Assembly: GCF_025151215.1 (NCBI RefSeq) | Contig: NZ_CP102286.1 | Span: forward strand, 2,232,001 to 2,296,000 | DNA from: Parabacteroides merdae ATCC 43184 | Lineage (GTDB): Bacteria > Bacteroidota > Bacteroidia > Bacteroidales > Tannerellaceae | Length of the DNA: 64,000 nucleotides | Reading direction: 5' to 3' | Part shown: positions 54,654-63,934 of the stretch, in pieces | Position numbering within the stretch: position 1 is the first letter of the stretch | Layout: each line of letters starts with the position of its first letter | Program-made: the position numbers and the translations under genes | The notes under the pieces: generated by a model | Seen by the model: the letters and a program-made list of their open reading frames with translations, nothing else | Databases searched by the model: none | What the model was told of the DNA's origin: nothing

Positions 54654-55430
54654 TCAGCGGTACAAATGTACTGCTTTTTGCGCTTCTTCGGGATAGTCGG
54701 TAGTCAGAAAGTCCACACGCTTCTCGATCATCTCTTCCATCACCTGAGGATCATTGACCGTCCAGACATTGATTTTCAGTTTCAGATCTTTTGCTTCAAC
54801 AAACCATTCCGGATGTTTCTGCATCACCTTATAATTATAGTCGAGACCGGCAAAACCGAGTTCTTTCAACTGTTTCGGAGACAAGTCGCCGTTCAGGTAG
54901 TAGACTGGAGTCTTCGGGGACAGACGGTGAAGCTCCTTTGCGGCTTCCAAACTGAAAGCGATATATTCGGTGCGTTTCGTCAATTTCTTACCATTCACCA
55001 TGTCGACTACAATCTTTGCCGCTTCCCGATCCCGCAGGGGAGTCGCATGGGATTTCAATTCGAAAATCAGCTTGGTCTTTTTCAGCTTCTTCGCCCTGTC
55101 CAAATACTGTTCCAACGTCGGAAGCGTTTCGCCGTTCGAAAGTTTCAGATCTTTCAGCTCCGCATAGGAGGCCGTCTGGATATCCTTTCCTTCTATTTTA
55201 CGGTCATGGTACACAACCGGGACATTATCAGCTGTCAGGTGTACGTCAAACTCGGAACCGTATACTTTGATCTCATTCGCCCGCTCCAACGAACGAATAG
55301 AGTTTTGGGCGGCCCCTTCCGTTTTCCAATAACCGCGATGAGCGATCACCTTTGTCTTTCTTTTAGCCGACACGGGAACCGCCATCAGTACACACAAAAG
55401 AAAAAGAAGAGAGAGTTTCAAGTGTTTCAT
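54654..55430 (-). CDS. Glycerophosphodiester phosphodiesterase family protein
   Basis: A 258-residue secreted enzyme. After a signal peptide (MKHLKLSLLFLLCVLMAVPVSA) it shows the GDPD core: VIAHRGYW (His/Arg, about 31-36), NSIRSLERA, the metal site GSEFDVHLTADNVPVVYHD (about 57-75), LIFELK and INVWTVND (about 216-223). It hydrolyses glycerophosphodiesters, probably from lipid turnover in the periplasm. Its stop is 4 bp before the GHL10 start on the same strand, so both are likely one operon with trxB upstream. Confidence 0.93.
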   Translation of the reverse strand: MKHLKLSLLFLLCVLMAVPVSAKRKTKVIAHRGYWKTEGAAQNSIRSLERANEIKVYGSEFDVHLTADNVPVVYHDRKIEGKDIQTASYAELKDLKLSNGETLPTLEQYLDRAKKLKKTKLIFELKSHATPLRDREAAKIVVDMVNGKKLTKRTEYIAFSLEAAKELHRLSPKTPVYYLNGDLSPKQLKELGFAGLDYNYKVMQKHPEWFVEAKDLKLKINVWTVNDPQVMEEMIEKRVDFLTTDYPEEAQKAVHLYR

Positions 55431-55454
55431 AACGAGAGAATAAGTTCAATGAAA

Positions 55455-56408
55455 TTATTTTCCAATCTCCGACAAATAGCGTTCCGCCTCGATTGCAGCC
55501 GCACAACCGCTACCTGCAGCCGTAATGGCTTGGCGATAATGTGGATCAGCCACGTCTCCGGCAGCAAATACCCCCGGCACTCTTGTCTTCGGCGTACCCG
55601 GAACCGTCTTAATATAGCCAACCTCGTCTGTTTCGACCCAGGGTTTGAATATCTTGGAATTCGGAGTATGACCGATAGCCAAGAAGAACCCGTCAATTGC
55701 TATATCCACCTTTTCTTCGTCCGGTTCACCCATCCGTTTTACCAGATGTGCACCTTCGACACCGTCTTCACCGAAAAGACCGATCGTGTTATGCTCGAAC
55801 AAGACCGTGATATTCGGAGTGTTCAGGACACGTTCCTGCATGACTTTGGATGCACGCAAATACGGTTTGCGGACAATCAGATACACTTGTTTTGCCAAGC
55901 TGGACAGATAAAGTGCTTCTTCACAAGCCGTATCACCACCTCCTACAACAGCCACCACTTTCTTACGATAGAAAAAACCGTCGCAAGTCGCACAAGCCGA
56001 AACACCCATTCCGGCATATTTCTGCTCATCCGGCAATCCTAAATATTTGGCAGTCGCACCGGTCGAGATGATCAGCGTTTCCGTCTCAATCACTTTCTCA
56101 CCGTCAATCGTCACTTTATAGGGAGCAGCAGACAAATCTGTCTCAGTCGCAATGCCAACGCGGATATCAGCACCGAAACGGGCAGCCTGCTTCCGCAAGT
56201 CTTCCATCAGTTCCGTACCGGTAACGCCTTCGGGATAACCGGGAAAATTCTCTACTTCGGTAGTAGTCGTAAGCTGTCCGCCCGGCTGAATGCCTTCGTA
56301 GAGGACAGGGGACAGATTTGCACGTGAAGCATAGATAGCCGCAGTATAACCGGCAGGGCCTGAACCGATAATCAGGCAACGAACTTTTTCATTCTGAGTT
56401 GTATTCAT
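55455..56408 (-). CDS. trxB: Thioredoxin-disulfide reductase
   Basis: A 317-residue flavoenzyme that reduces thioredoxin with NADPH. It has FAD-binding GSGPAGYTAAIYASRA (about 13-28), the redox CATC (about 138-141), NADPH-binding VGGGDTACEEALYL (about 156-169), the HTPNSKIF turn and the final FAD motif GVFAAGDVADP (about 279-289). Length and motif order are standard. Divergent or nearby repeat hairpin (56416-56490) lies just upstream. Confidence 0.97.
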   Translation of the reverse strand: MNTTQNEKVRCLIIGSGPAGYTAAIYASRANLSPVLYEGIQPGGQLTTTTEVENFPGYPEGVTGTELMEDLRKQAARFGADIRVGIATETDLSAAPYKVTIDGEKVIETETLIISTGATAKYLGLPDEQKYAGMGVSACATCDGFFYRKKVVAVVGGGDTACEEALYLSSLAKQVYLIVRKPYLRASKVMQERVLNTPNITVLFEHNTIGLFGEDGVEGAHLVKRMGEPDEEKVDIAIDGFFLAIGHTPNSKIFKPWVETDEVGYIKTVPGTPKTRVPGVFAAGDVADPHYRQAITAAGSGCAAAIEAERYLSEIGK

Positions 56409-56415
56409 CGTTTTA

Positions 56416-56490
56416 TGATTTATGAGTTATGATTGATAATTTATGGATTATGATTTATGCGTCGATAATAAAATCATAATTCATAAATCA
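56416..56490. repeat. Hairpin repeat upstream of trxB
   Basis: TGATTTATGAGTTATGATT (56416-56434) is the reverse complement of 56472-56490 except for one base. It is built from the same TTTATGATT units as the hairpins at 1755, 4768 and 62289. It separates trxB from the LolA-like gene, so it may sit in an mRNA leader or spacer. Confidence 0.7.
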
Positions 56491-57156
56491 CCTCAAATCT
56501 ATTATTTCAGCATCAGGATAGTCTTTTTCGTTAAAAACAAAATAGCTATCCGGTTGGTTTACTCCCGTTTTCATTTTGCTGATACGGATCGTACTGCTGA
56601 TCCCATTCTTTGAAAAAACGGCGATCGAAGCCGGAAGACCGGAAAACTTCTCTATCTGGAGCTCCACCCGTACGATATCGCTTTTCTTTTTAGGAACCAG
56701 CTCGATATCATGAGCAGCTTTGCCGCTCGGAGACGTGCTCTCGCCCTTATATTTAGCGGTAAATCCTTTTTCATAGGAACGGAGCAACAGGGTCGGATTC
56801 GTAGCCTGCAACTCCTCGCCGGTCGGGGTGGAAACATTGACTTCCTCATTACGCTCGACAAACGACCATTGTGTCGTTCCATCAAACCAAGTGATCATAT
56901 CAGGAGTCTTCAGTACGAATTTATCACCTTTAATATCGACCGTACCATCAAAGCTTTCCGACACTTTCTGCACATCCGAACGTGTCTGCATCGTAAAGTA
57001 AGCAGTCAAGCCGTTAGAATCTTCATAAGCAGAAGCAGCCTTATCCAAAATGGACGTAGCGTTCTGTGCCAATACCCTCACACCGGATATAGTCCAAAAA
57101 CACAGGAAAACAACAGCCAAAATGCGGCAAACTTTTATTTTATTATCTCTTTTCAT
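56488..57156 (-). CDS. LolA-like outer-membrane lipoprotein carrier protein
   Basis: A 222-residue secreted protein with a signal peptide (KVCRILAVVFLCFWTISGVRVLA, cleaved after A-Q-N). The mature part follows the LolA/LolB fold pattern: SILDKAASAYEDSNGLTAYF, GDKFVLKTPDMITWFDGTTQW and KSDIVRVELQIEKFSGLPASI. LolA shuttles lipoproteins across the periplasm; Bacteroidetes carry several LolA-like proteins, and this one lies next to ftsK. It is 116 bp from the ftsK stop on the same strand. Confidence 0.82.
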   Translation of the reverse strand: MKRDNKIKVCRILAVVFLCFWTISGVRVLAQNATSILDKAASAYEDSNGLTAYFTMQTRSDVQKVSESFDGTVDIKGDKFVLKTPDMITWFDGTTQWSFVERNEEVNVSTPTGEELQATNPTLLLRSYEKGFTAKYKGESTSPSGKAAHDIELVPKKKSDIVRVELQIEKFSGLPASIAVFSKNGISSTIRISKMKTGVNQPDSYFVFNEKDYPDAEIIDLR

Positions 57157-57272
57157 GTCGTTTTTTATTTATGATTTAAACTCCCAATCATTAGCAGATC
57201 TCAAAAAGGGCTTATAGCACTCAAAACATGTCAATATAGATAAACCAACAGCCCATCCCCATAACTCATAAA

Positions 57273-59771
57273 TCATTTCAACGAATTCAACAACTGCTCC
57301 AGGCTGTATTCGTCCTGAATCAAGACCTGACGGGCTTTACTACCCTCGAAAGGACCGACAATACCCGCCGCTTCCAATTGATCCATCAAGCGACCTGCAC
57401 GGTTGTAACCGATTGCAAACTTTCGCTGGATAAGCGAAGTCGAACCCTGCTGCTGGATCACAATCAGACGGGCTGCTTCATCGAACAACGGGTCTCGATC
57501 CGACAGATCCACCGTCCCGGCCGAAGAAGATTCACCGCCTTCACCTATATATTCAGGCAACAAATAAGCAGTCGGATAAGCCACCTGCGCACCGACATAA
57601 TTCACGATATCTTCCACTTCCGGCGTATCGACAAACGCACACTGAACACGCGTCGGCTCGCTGCTTCCGGTAATCAGAACCAGCATATCTCCCTTACCGA
57701 TCAAACGGTTAGCCCCCGGGGTATCCAAAATCGTACGGGAGTCAATCTGAGACATCACCTTAAACGCAATACGGCTCGGGAAGTTACTCTTGATCGTCCC
57801 TGTAATCACTTTCGTATCCGGGCGCTGGGTTGCCAGGATCATATGGATACCAACCGCACGAGCCTTAGCCGCAATACGCGAGATCGGCAACTCGATCTCT
57901 TTGCCAGAAGTCGCAATCAAGTCGGCAAACTCATCAACGATTGCAACGATATAAGGCAGAAACCGATGTCCTTTCTCCGGATTCAGACGGCGGGAAATGA
58001 ATTTTTCATTATATTCCTTTATATTACGCGCCGAAGCCTCCACCAATAATTTATAACGATTTTCCATCTCGATCACCAAAGAGTTCAAAGTCGCCACCGC
58101 ATCCCCCGGCTCCGTCACGATCGGTTTGTCGGCATTCGGCAATTTCGCCAGATAATGGCGTTCGATCTTCGAATAAATGCTAAATTCCACCTGCTTGGGA
58201 TCGACCATCACGAACTTCAATTCGGCCGGATGCTTCTTATACAGCAAAGAGGTGATAATCGCATTCAAGCCGACCGATTTACCTTGTCCGGTCGCACCAG
58301 CCACCAACAGGTGGGGAGTCTTGCACAAGTCGAACATAAACACTTCGTTGACAATCGTCCTTCCGATCGCCACCGGCAAATCATACGTACATTCCTGGAA
58401 TTTACGCGAAGCGACCACCGACTGCATCGAAACAGTCTGCGGCTTATTGTTCGGAACCTCGATTCCGATCGTTCCTTTACCCGGCATCGGTGCGATAATA
58501 CGGATCTGCAAGGCTGAAAGGCTCAAAGCAATGTCATCTTCCAGATTCTTAATCTTGGAAATACGCACACCTGCTTCCGGGATGATCTCATAGAGCGTAA
58601 CCGTCGGTCCGACTGTCGCCTTGATAGAAGCGATATTGATACCGAAGTCCTCCAACGTCCGCTTGATCATCTGCTGGTTCTCTTCCAATTCTTCGCGGTT
58701 TACCTCGACATTGCCCGAATCATAAAATTTCAACAGGTCGAGCGTCGGGAACATATAACGGGACAAGTCCAGGCGTGGATCATATTTACCCAATTGAGAC
58801 TGATCGAATTCCTCCTCTTCTTCGGGCACTTCCACTTCGAAAATCGTGTTATTGCCATTGCCGGCCTCGACAACCGGATCATCCCCACGGGCTACTTCAA
58901 ATTCAAAATCATCCTTTTGCGGGACTTCCGTTTCCACTTCGGCTTTCCGCATCTCGGTTTCCGTATCGAAAACATACTCGTCCGGCCCGATGTTTTCTTC
59001 TACTGTCTCACGATATGCAACAGGCTGAGGTGCAGCCACTGTTTTTTCAACAGGGGCATAAACCTCTGCTTCCCCTTCCACATCTTCTTCCTCTTCCGGC
59101 ACTTCCGTCGTTTCACTCTTATCCCGTTTCAAACGGTTCTTTAGCCATCCGAAAGAGAAGACATTTTGCAGGAACGGGATCGTCCGTTTACTGGTGAAGA
59201 TCGCAACAATCAGGAACAAGCCGACCAGCAGCAGGACCGTTCCCGGTATCCCGATATTATTCATCATCACCTCCGACAAATAATATCCGTGCTGTCCCCC
59301 CAAATAAATAAACGTATCTTCATATCCGCGGATAAAGATAAAAGCAAAGAACAACGATCCCCATATCAGCATGGCCGCACTAAACAGGAAACGTTTCAAC
59401 AACGATACCCGGCTCAGGTTCATTAGCTTCGCTCCGACTGAACCGAGGAAAAACAGGATCAGGAAAGAAGAAATCCCAAACCACCGGTTCATCAGCAAAT
59501 CGGCAAGAAAAGCCCCGCGCACCCCCGTCCAGTTCTCTACTGATCCACGATTGATCACCAGGTCCGACAACGGGATATTCTCGATCTTGCTCTGATCCGC
59601 CCCTCCCGTAAAGAAAAACGAAATCAATGCCAGACCTACATATATGGTAACAATGGAAATAACCAATCCGGTAATAAAACGGGTCCGCTCGCTGGTAAAA
59701 AAGTTCCGAATCCCTTTAAATTTACTTTCCCCGTTATTCGTATTTTGTTTTGCAGTCGTCTTTTTAGCCAT
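57273..59771 (-). CDS. ftsK: DNA translocase FtsK
   Basis: An 832-residue SpoIIIE/FtsK translocase that clears chromosome dimers from the septum. It has four N-terminal membrane helices (about residues 33-52, 90-110, 125-145 and 172-192), an acidic linker (about 220-320), the alpha/beta motor with Walker A GATGQGKSVGLN (about 490) and Walker B VDEFADL, and the gamma winged-helix domain (FAIGYNRAGRLMDQLEAAG, about 785-803) that reads KOPS-like DNA signals. The N-terminal start KTTAKQNTNNGES is short and Lys-rich. Standard length for Bacteroidetes. Confidence 0.96.
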   Translation of the reverse strand: MAKKTTAKQNTNNGESKFKGIRNFFTSERTRFITGLVISIVTIYVGLALISFFFTGGADQSKIENIPLSDLVINRGSVENWTGVRGAFLADLLMNRWFGISSFLILFFLGSVGAKLMNLSRVSLLKRFLFSAAMLIWGSLFFAFIFIRGYEDTFIYLGGQHGYYLSEVMMNNIGIPGTVLLLVGLFLIVAIFTSKRTIPFLQNVFSFGWLKNRLKRDKSETTEVPEEEEDVEGEAEVYAPVEKTVAAPQPVAYRETVEENIGPDEYVFDTETEMRKAEVETEVPQKDDFEFEVARGDDPVVEAGNGNNTIFEVEVPEEEEEFDQSQLGKYDPRLDLSRYMFPTLDLLKFYDSGNVEVNREELEENQQMIKRTLEDFGINIASIKATVGPTVTLYEIIPEAGVRISKIKNLEDDIALSLSALQIRIIAPMPGKGTIGIEVPNNKPQTVSMQSVVASRKFQECTYDLPVAIGRTIVNEVFMFDLCKTPHLLVAGATGQGKSVGLNAIITSLLYKKHPAELKFVMVDPKQVEFSIYSKIERHYLAKLPNADKPIVTEPGDAVATLNSLVIEMENRYKLLVEASARNIKEYNEKFISRRLNPEKGHRFLPYIVAIVDEFADLIATSGKEIELPISRIAAKARAVGIHMILATQRPDTKVITGTIKSNFPSRIAFKVMSQIDSRTILDTPGANRLIGKGDMLVLITGSSEPTRVQCAFVDTPEVEDIVNYVGAQVAYPTAYLLPEYIGEGGESSSAGTVDLSDRDPLFDEAARLIVIQQQGSTSLIQRKFAIGYNRAGRLMDQLEAAGIVGPFEGSKARQVLIQDEYSLEQLLNSLK

Positions 59772-59794
59772 TACACAATTAAATTTACAACACG

Positions 59795-59802
59795 CAAATG
59801 TA
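59795..59802 (-). promoter_or_regulatory. -7 promoter element of ftsK
   Basis: Reads TACATTTG on the minus strand, 24 bp before the ftsK start at 59771. It lies opposite the plus-strand box of the divergent DUF5063 gene. Confidence 0.6.
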
Positions 59803-59918
59803 CATAGAAAATTTCAAGTTCCCTACGACATTCGCATTTCCCTTAGGCTCCAATCTCAAAATTCCGGCAAAACATTTGGGTGCGGTATCCTATATTAGCT
59901 TTACAAAGAAAAAATTGC

Positions 59919-59926
59919 TACTTTTG
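59919..59926 (+). promoter_or_regulatory. -7 promoter element of the DUF5063 operon
   Basis: TACTTTTG matches TANNTTTG and lies 38 bp before the start at 59965. Confidence 0.6.
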
Positions 59927-59964
59927 CAGATTATAAACGCAAGGTATCTACTAAGATAATTAGC

Positions 59965-60510
59965 ATGGAAAAAGAGAACAACCCGATATACGAACGCAAT
60001 ACGCTGGAATTCGTAACAGTTGCACTGGAATTTTGTACGTTTGTCGAGAACGCCGGCAATACCGGTCTTTTCGACTTTCTGGATAAGGCAGTCAAGATCT
60101 TGCCCTTGCTGTATCTGAAAGCCACCCTTCTACCCGAAGCGGAAGAAGACGAAGATGCAGAACCGGAATTGACCGTCACGGAAGACATGTACGAATCGGT
60201 CCGCAACCGGATCGCCGGACTGCTCGGAGAAAAAGACTCCTATCTCGAAACGTTCCATCCGGATATGCAATACAGCGACACGCCGATCGCCGCCTTTATC
60301 TCGGAGAATCTGGCCGATGTTTACCAAGACACGGGTAATTTCATCTCTCTGTTCCGTCAAGGCAATGAAGAAGTTATGCTCGAGGCAATCGTATTGTGTC
60401 GTAAAAACTTCTGCGAATTCTGGGGACAACAATTATTAAACGCATTAAAAGCACTCCACGCCGTGCGATACAGCGATGAAGAACTTTTAGAAACCGACAA
60501 AGAAGAATGA
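59965..60510 (+). CDS. DUF5063 domain protein
   Basis: A 181-residue acidic protein with the DUF5063 pattern: NTLEFVTVALEFCTFVENAG at the start and ENLADVYQDTGNFISLFRQGNEE in the second half. The fold is probably all-helical; the function is unknown. It is encoded directly before a DEDD exonuclease, overlapping it by 4 bp, and this pair is frequently kept together in Bacteroidales, suggesting a partner or regulator of the exonuclease. Confidence 0.8.
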   Translation: MEKENNPIYERNTLEFVTVALEFCTFVENAGNTGLFDFLDKAVKILPLLYLKATLLPEAEEDEDAEPELTVTEDMYESVRNRIAGLLGEKDSYLETFHPDMQYSDTPIAAFISENLADVYQDTGNFISLFRQGNEEVMLEAIVLCRKNFCEFWGQQLLNALKALHAVRYSDEELLETDKEE

Positions 60511-61088
60511 CACAACAATACACACATTCGATAACAAAAGAGGCAATATCCGAGCTTCCCTTAGAAGAATTTACCGGAAGGATCATTGTGATCGACACAT
60601 TGAGGGATGTTGAGAAAGCAGTCGGCTACCTCTCCGAATTCCAGTCCGTCGGGTTCGACACGGAAACCCGTCCGAGCTTCAAGAAAGGACAACGTTACAA
60701 AATATCGCTTATGCAAATATCGACCGACGAAGCCTGTTTTCTGTTCCGCCTGAACCGGATCGGTATTCCGGAAGCATTGGAAGAATTTCTGGCGAATGAA
60801 AAGGTGCTGAAGATAGGCCTTTCACTGCGCGACGATTTCGGGGCGATGCGGAAACGCACGGACATACAACCCGCCAACTTCCTGGACTTGCAGAATTATG
60901 TCGGGCAGTTCGGCATCGAAGACGCCAGCCTGCAAAAGATATACGCCATCCTCTTCAACAAGAAGATCTCGAAAGGACAGCGTCTGAGCAACTGGGAAGC
61001 CGACGTCCTCAGCGACGCACAGAAAAAATATGCAGCCCTTGACGCATGGGCCTGCCTGAAAATATACAATCAATTGAAACAGATATAA
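60507..61088 (+). CDS. 3'-5' exonuclease (DEDDy, RNase D-like)
   Basis: A 193-residue nuclease of the DnaQ-like/RNase D superfamily. Exo I is GFDTETRP (Asp/Glu, about residue 50), Exo II is VLKIGLSLRDDF (Asp near 110) and Exo III is YAALDAWACL (Tyr...Asp, about 174-178), so the DEDDy set is complete. No HRDC domain is present, so it is a short form. It probably trims RNA or short DNA 3' ends. It ends directly before the methyltransferase gene. Confidence 0.87.
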   Translation: MTQQYTHSITKEAISELPLEEFTGRIIVIDTLRDVEKAVGYLSEFQSVGFDTETRPSFKKGQRYKISLMQISTDEACFLFRLNRIGIPEALEEFLANEKVLKIGLSLRDDFGAMRKRTDIQPANFLDLQNYVGQFGIEDASLQKIYAILFNKKISKGQRLSNWEADVLSDAQKKYAALDAWACLKIYNQLKQI

Positions 61089-62273
61089 ATGAAGGAGTGT
61101 AAAGTATTTCTCAAACCGAAAAAAGAGGAATCGTTGCTACGTTTCCACCCGTGGGTATTCTCCGGTGCTATCCAAACAATCGAAGGTGAACCGGAAGAAG
61201 GCGACTTGGTAGAAGTTTATGGTACGAACGGACGCTTTTTAGGTATCGGACATTATCAGATAGGCAGTATCGCCGTACGCATCTTATCTTTCAAGCCGGT
61301 CACGATAGATGCCGCTTTCTGGGAAGAACGCATCCGTATCGCTTACACACTGCGCCAGACACTGGAACTTGCCGGAGTGGAAAACAACAATACATATCGA
61401 TTGGTACATGGAGAAGGAGATAATCTTCCGGGACTTGTCATCGACATGTATGCCCACACCGCCGTCATGCAGGCGCATTCTGTCGGTATGCACTATGCAC
61501 GCCATCAGATTGCCGAAGCCCTGAAAGCCGTGTTGGGAGATTCTTTACAGAACATATATTACAAATCGGAAGCGACTTTGCCTTACAAGGCCAACTTAGG
61601 CAGCGAAGACGGCTACCTGTACGGTGGTGAAGTGGAGGACATCGCTCTTGAGAACGGCCTGAAATTCTGTGTCGACTGGCAAAAGGGGCAAAAGACAGGT
61701 TTCTTTGTCGATCAGCGCGAAAACCGGTCGTTGCTGGAACGCTATGCCAAAGGACGCTCCGTACTGAACATGTTCTGCTACACTGGCGGCTTCTCGTTCT
61801 ACGCCATGCGGGGAGGAGCCAAGGTCGTTCACTCGGTCGACAGCTCTGCCAAAGCGATCTCGCTGACCAACAGGAACGTGGAATTGAACTTTCCAGGCGA
61901 TCCGCGCCACGAAGCTTATGCGGAAGACGCTTTCAAATATCTCGAAAAGATGGGAAGCAACTACGATCTCATCATCCTGGATCCACCAGCTTTCGCCAAA
62001 CATAAAAACGTATTGCGCAATGCCTTGCAAGGTTACCGCAAACTGAACGCCATCGCTTTCGAAAAGATCAAGCCAGGAGGTATCCTGTTCACCTTCTCCT
62101 GCTCGCAGGTGGTAAGCAAAGAAAACTTCCGTCTGGCCGTATTCAGTGCTGCCGCCCAGTCCGGGCGCAGTGTCCGCATCCTGCACCAACTGACACAACC
62201 CGCCGACCATCCGGTCAACATTTACCATCCGGAAGGGGAATATCTGAAAGGGCTGGTACTTTATGTAGAGTGA
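61089..62273 (+). CDS. Class I SAM-dependent rRNA cytosine methyltransferase (RlmI-like)
   Basis: A 394-residue enzyme. It has an N-terminal PUA-like domain (VFLKPKKEESLLRFHPWVFSGAI, about 5-27) and a Rossmann methyltransferase domain from about 190: VDQRENRSLL, SAM-binding VLNMFCYTGGFSFYAM (about 225), VHSVDSS, and the motif IV LDPPAFAKHK (about 300-309) shared by RlmI-type m5C-like methyltransferases. Probable target is 23S rRNA C1962. It lies in an operon with the two preceding genes. Confidence 0.9.
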   Translation: MKECKVFLKPKKEESLLRFHPWVFSGAIQTIEGEPEEGDLVEVYGTNGRFLGIGHYQIGSIAVRILSFKPVTIDAAFWEERIRIAYTLRQTLELAGVENNNTYRLVHGEGDNLPGLVIDMYAHTAVMQAHSVGMHYARHQIAEALKAVLGDSLQNIYYKSEATLPYKANLGSEDGYLYGGEVEDIALENGLKFCVDWQKGQKTGFFVDQRENRSLLERYAKGRSVLNMFCYTGGFSFYAMRGGAKVVHSVDSSAKAISLTNRNVELNFPGDPRHEAYAEDAFKYLEKMGSNYDLIILDPPAFAKHKNVLRNALQGYRKLNAIAFEKIKPGGILFTFSCSQVVSKENFRLAVFSAAAQSGRSVRILHQLTQPADHPVNIYHPEGEYLKGLVLYVE

Positions 62274-62288
62274 GAAGAGGTATGAATT

Positions 62289-62336
62289 ATGAATTATGAT
62301 TTATGCATCGATGATAAATGATAAATCATAATTCAT
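62289..62336. repeat. Hairpin repeat upstream of mdh
   Basis: ATGAATTATGATTTAT (62289-62304) and its exact reverse complement (62321-62336) form a 16-bp stem with a 16-base loop. It belongs to the same repeat family as the hairpins at 1755, 4768 and 56416. Confidence 0.75.
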
Positions 62337-62398
62337 AAATTTAACTGAGGAAGGCGTAAAATATATACGGAAATATTTCTTTATTTCGTAATAGGTTG

Positions 62399-62406
62399 TA
62401 CCTTTG
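62399..62406 (+). promoter_or_regulatory. -7 promoter element of mdh
   Basis: TACCTTTG matches the Bacteroidetes -7 consensus and lies 58 bp before the start codon at 62465. Confidence 0.65.
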
Positions 62407-62464
62407 TCTCGCTTTTAAGAGAGATAGAAGTATTATTATAAGTAAAACATAAAAACTTATTATT

Positions 62465-63406
62465 ATGTCTAAAGTAACAGTTGTTGGCGCCGGTAATGTA
62501 GGTGCTACTTGCGCAAATGTTCTTGCCTTCAATGAAGTGGCAGACGAAGTTGTAATGCTTGACGTTAAGGAAGGGGTTTCCGAAGGTAAAGCAATGGATA
62601 TGATGCAGACTGCTCAACTGCTGGGTTTCGATACTACAGTTACAGGTTGCACAAATGACTACGAAAAAACAGCTAACTCTGACGTTGTTGTCATCACTTC
62701 AGGTATTCCTCGTAAACCAGGTATGACTCGCGAAGAACTGATCGGTGTTAACGCTGGTATCGTTAAGAGTGTTGCTCAGAACATCCTGAAATATTCTCCG
62801 AACGCAATCCTGGTAGTGATCTCCAACCCGATGGATACAATGACTTACCTGTCATTGAAGTCTCTGGGTCTGCCGAAAAACCGTATCATCGGTATGGGAG
62901 GTGCTCTGGATAGCTCCCGTTTCAAATATTTCTTGTCTCAGGCTTTAGGTTGCAATGCTAACGAAGTCGAAGGTATGGTAATCGGCGGTCACGGTGACAC
63001 GACTATGATCCCGTTGGCTCGTCTGGCTACTTACAAAGGTATTCCCGTAAGTAAGTTGTTGAGCGCTGAAAAACTGCAGGAAGTTGTCGCTTCCACTATG
63101 GTCGGCGGTGCTACACTGACTAAGCTGTTAGGTACTTCCGCATGGTATGCACCGGGTGCAGCAGGAGCTTATGTTGTCGAGTCTATCATCCACAACCAGA
63201 AGAAGATGGTTCCTTGTTCCGTTTACCTGGAAGGTGAATACGGAGAATCCGATCTTTGCATCGGCGTTCCTGTTATCCTGGGTAAGAACGGTATCGAAAA
63301 GATCGTTGAACTGGAATTGACAGCTGAAGAAAAAGAACTCTTCGCCAAGAGTGCAGCAGCCGTTCACAAAACAAACGAAGCGTTGAAAGAAGTCGGCGCT
63401 CTTTAA
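62465..63406 (+). CDS. mdh: Malate dehydrogenase
   Basis: A 313-residue NAD-dependent malate dehydrogenase of the LDH-like type. It shows VTVVGAGNVGATCANVLA (dinucleotide site, about 4-21), the substrate arginines in SGIPRKPGMTREELIGVNA (about 79-97), VISNPMDTMT and the catalytic GGHGDT (His176). It interconverts malate and oxaloacetate, here in fumarate-producing fermentation. Transcription comes from the promoter at 62399 and ends at the hairpin after 63435. Codon use is strongly biased, consistent with a highly expressed gene. Confidence 0.97.
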   Translation: MSKVTVVGAGNVGATCANVLAFNEVADEVVMLDVKEGVSEGKAMDMMQTAQLLGFDTTVTGCTNDYEKTANSDVVVITSGIPRKPGMTREELIGVNAGIVKSVAQNILKYSPNAILVVISNPMDTMTYLSLKSLGLPKNRIIGMGGALDSSRFKYFLSQALGCNANEVEGMVIGGHGDTTMIPLARLATYKGIPVSKLLSAEKLQEVVASTMVGGATLTKLLGTSAWYAPGAAGAYVVESIIHNQKKMVPCSVYLEGEYGESDLCIGVPVILGKNGIEKIVELELTAEEKELFAKSAAAVHKTNEALKEVGAL

Positions 63407-63434
63407 TAATCGGAAAAAAGGTTTGATAATATAG

Positions 63435-63469
63435 AAAAGAGGATAGTCCTTCGGGGTTATCCTCTTTTT
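63435..63469 (+). terminator. Intrinsic terminator of mdh
   Basis: AAAAGAGGATA (63435-63445) pairs exactly with TATCCTCTTTT (63458-63468) across a 12-base loop containing a TTCGGGG motif; T residues at the 3' side complete the terminator. Confidence 0.85.
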
Positions 63470-63774
63470 GTCTATACACCTTCTCCATTTTATAGTTCAT
63501 ATTAAATGATATAAGTTCATTTTTAGGCAGATATGAATCATTTCAACTTCACCCACCTTTGACACCTTTCGATTATCATGTCATACAAGGGTGAAGGCAG
63601 ACAACCGGACTGCCTTCACCTCAAAAATTTGCCTTCACCTGTCTCGCCCAGATTCGGGTTGGCCATGCCCCCATCTTCACATCCACCTATATATATTAAA
63701 TGAAAAACAAGGATACTACAATATCAATTAATCAACAAATACACAGGTATTAACAGCTATTTCTACCACTCCTT

Positions 63775-63844
63775 ACCTTTTCGCCCTTAGTCGAAAAGGT
63801 TTTTGACCTGTGTCGAAAGGGCTTTTGACCAAGGGCGAAAAGGT
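63775..63844. repeat. Repeat cluster, GTCGAAAAGG units inside 14-bp inverted arms
   Basis: ACCTTTTCGCCCTT (63775-63788) pairs with 63831-63844 exactly. The loop contains two imperfect direct repeats GTCGAAAAGGTTTTTGACC and GTCGAAAGGGCTTTTGACC, each partly palindromic. More degenerate units continue to about 63865. Confidence 0.7.
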
Positions 63845-63934
63845 TTTCGACTAAAGGCAAAAGGTCTATGAGCAGGCTGTTTGGCAATAGAAGCATGCCA
63901 ATTGTCACTTAAATTAGCAGATTTAAACCATAAC

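Larger units (their letters stand above)
63407..63934. other. Intergenic region after mdh with GTCGAAAAGG repeats
   Basis: Apart from the mdh terminator, the region holds a compact repeat cluster at 63775-63844: two 19-base direct repeats (63790-63808 and 63812-63830) enclosed by perfect 14-base inverted arms (ACCTTTTCGCCCTT and its complement). No coding frame is convincing. Confidence 0.65.

Noticed and set aside
54570..56042. 490-codon open frame on the plus strand
   Set aside because: It lies antisense to the glycerophosphodiesterase and trxB genes, both of which have full family motifs. The frame has no domain signature and odd amino-acid composition.
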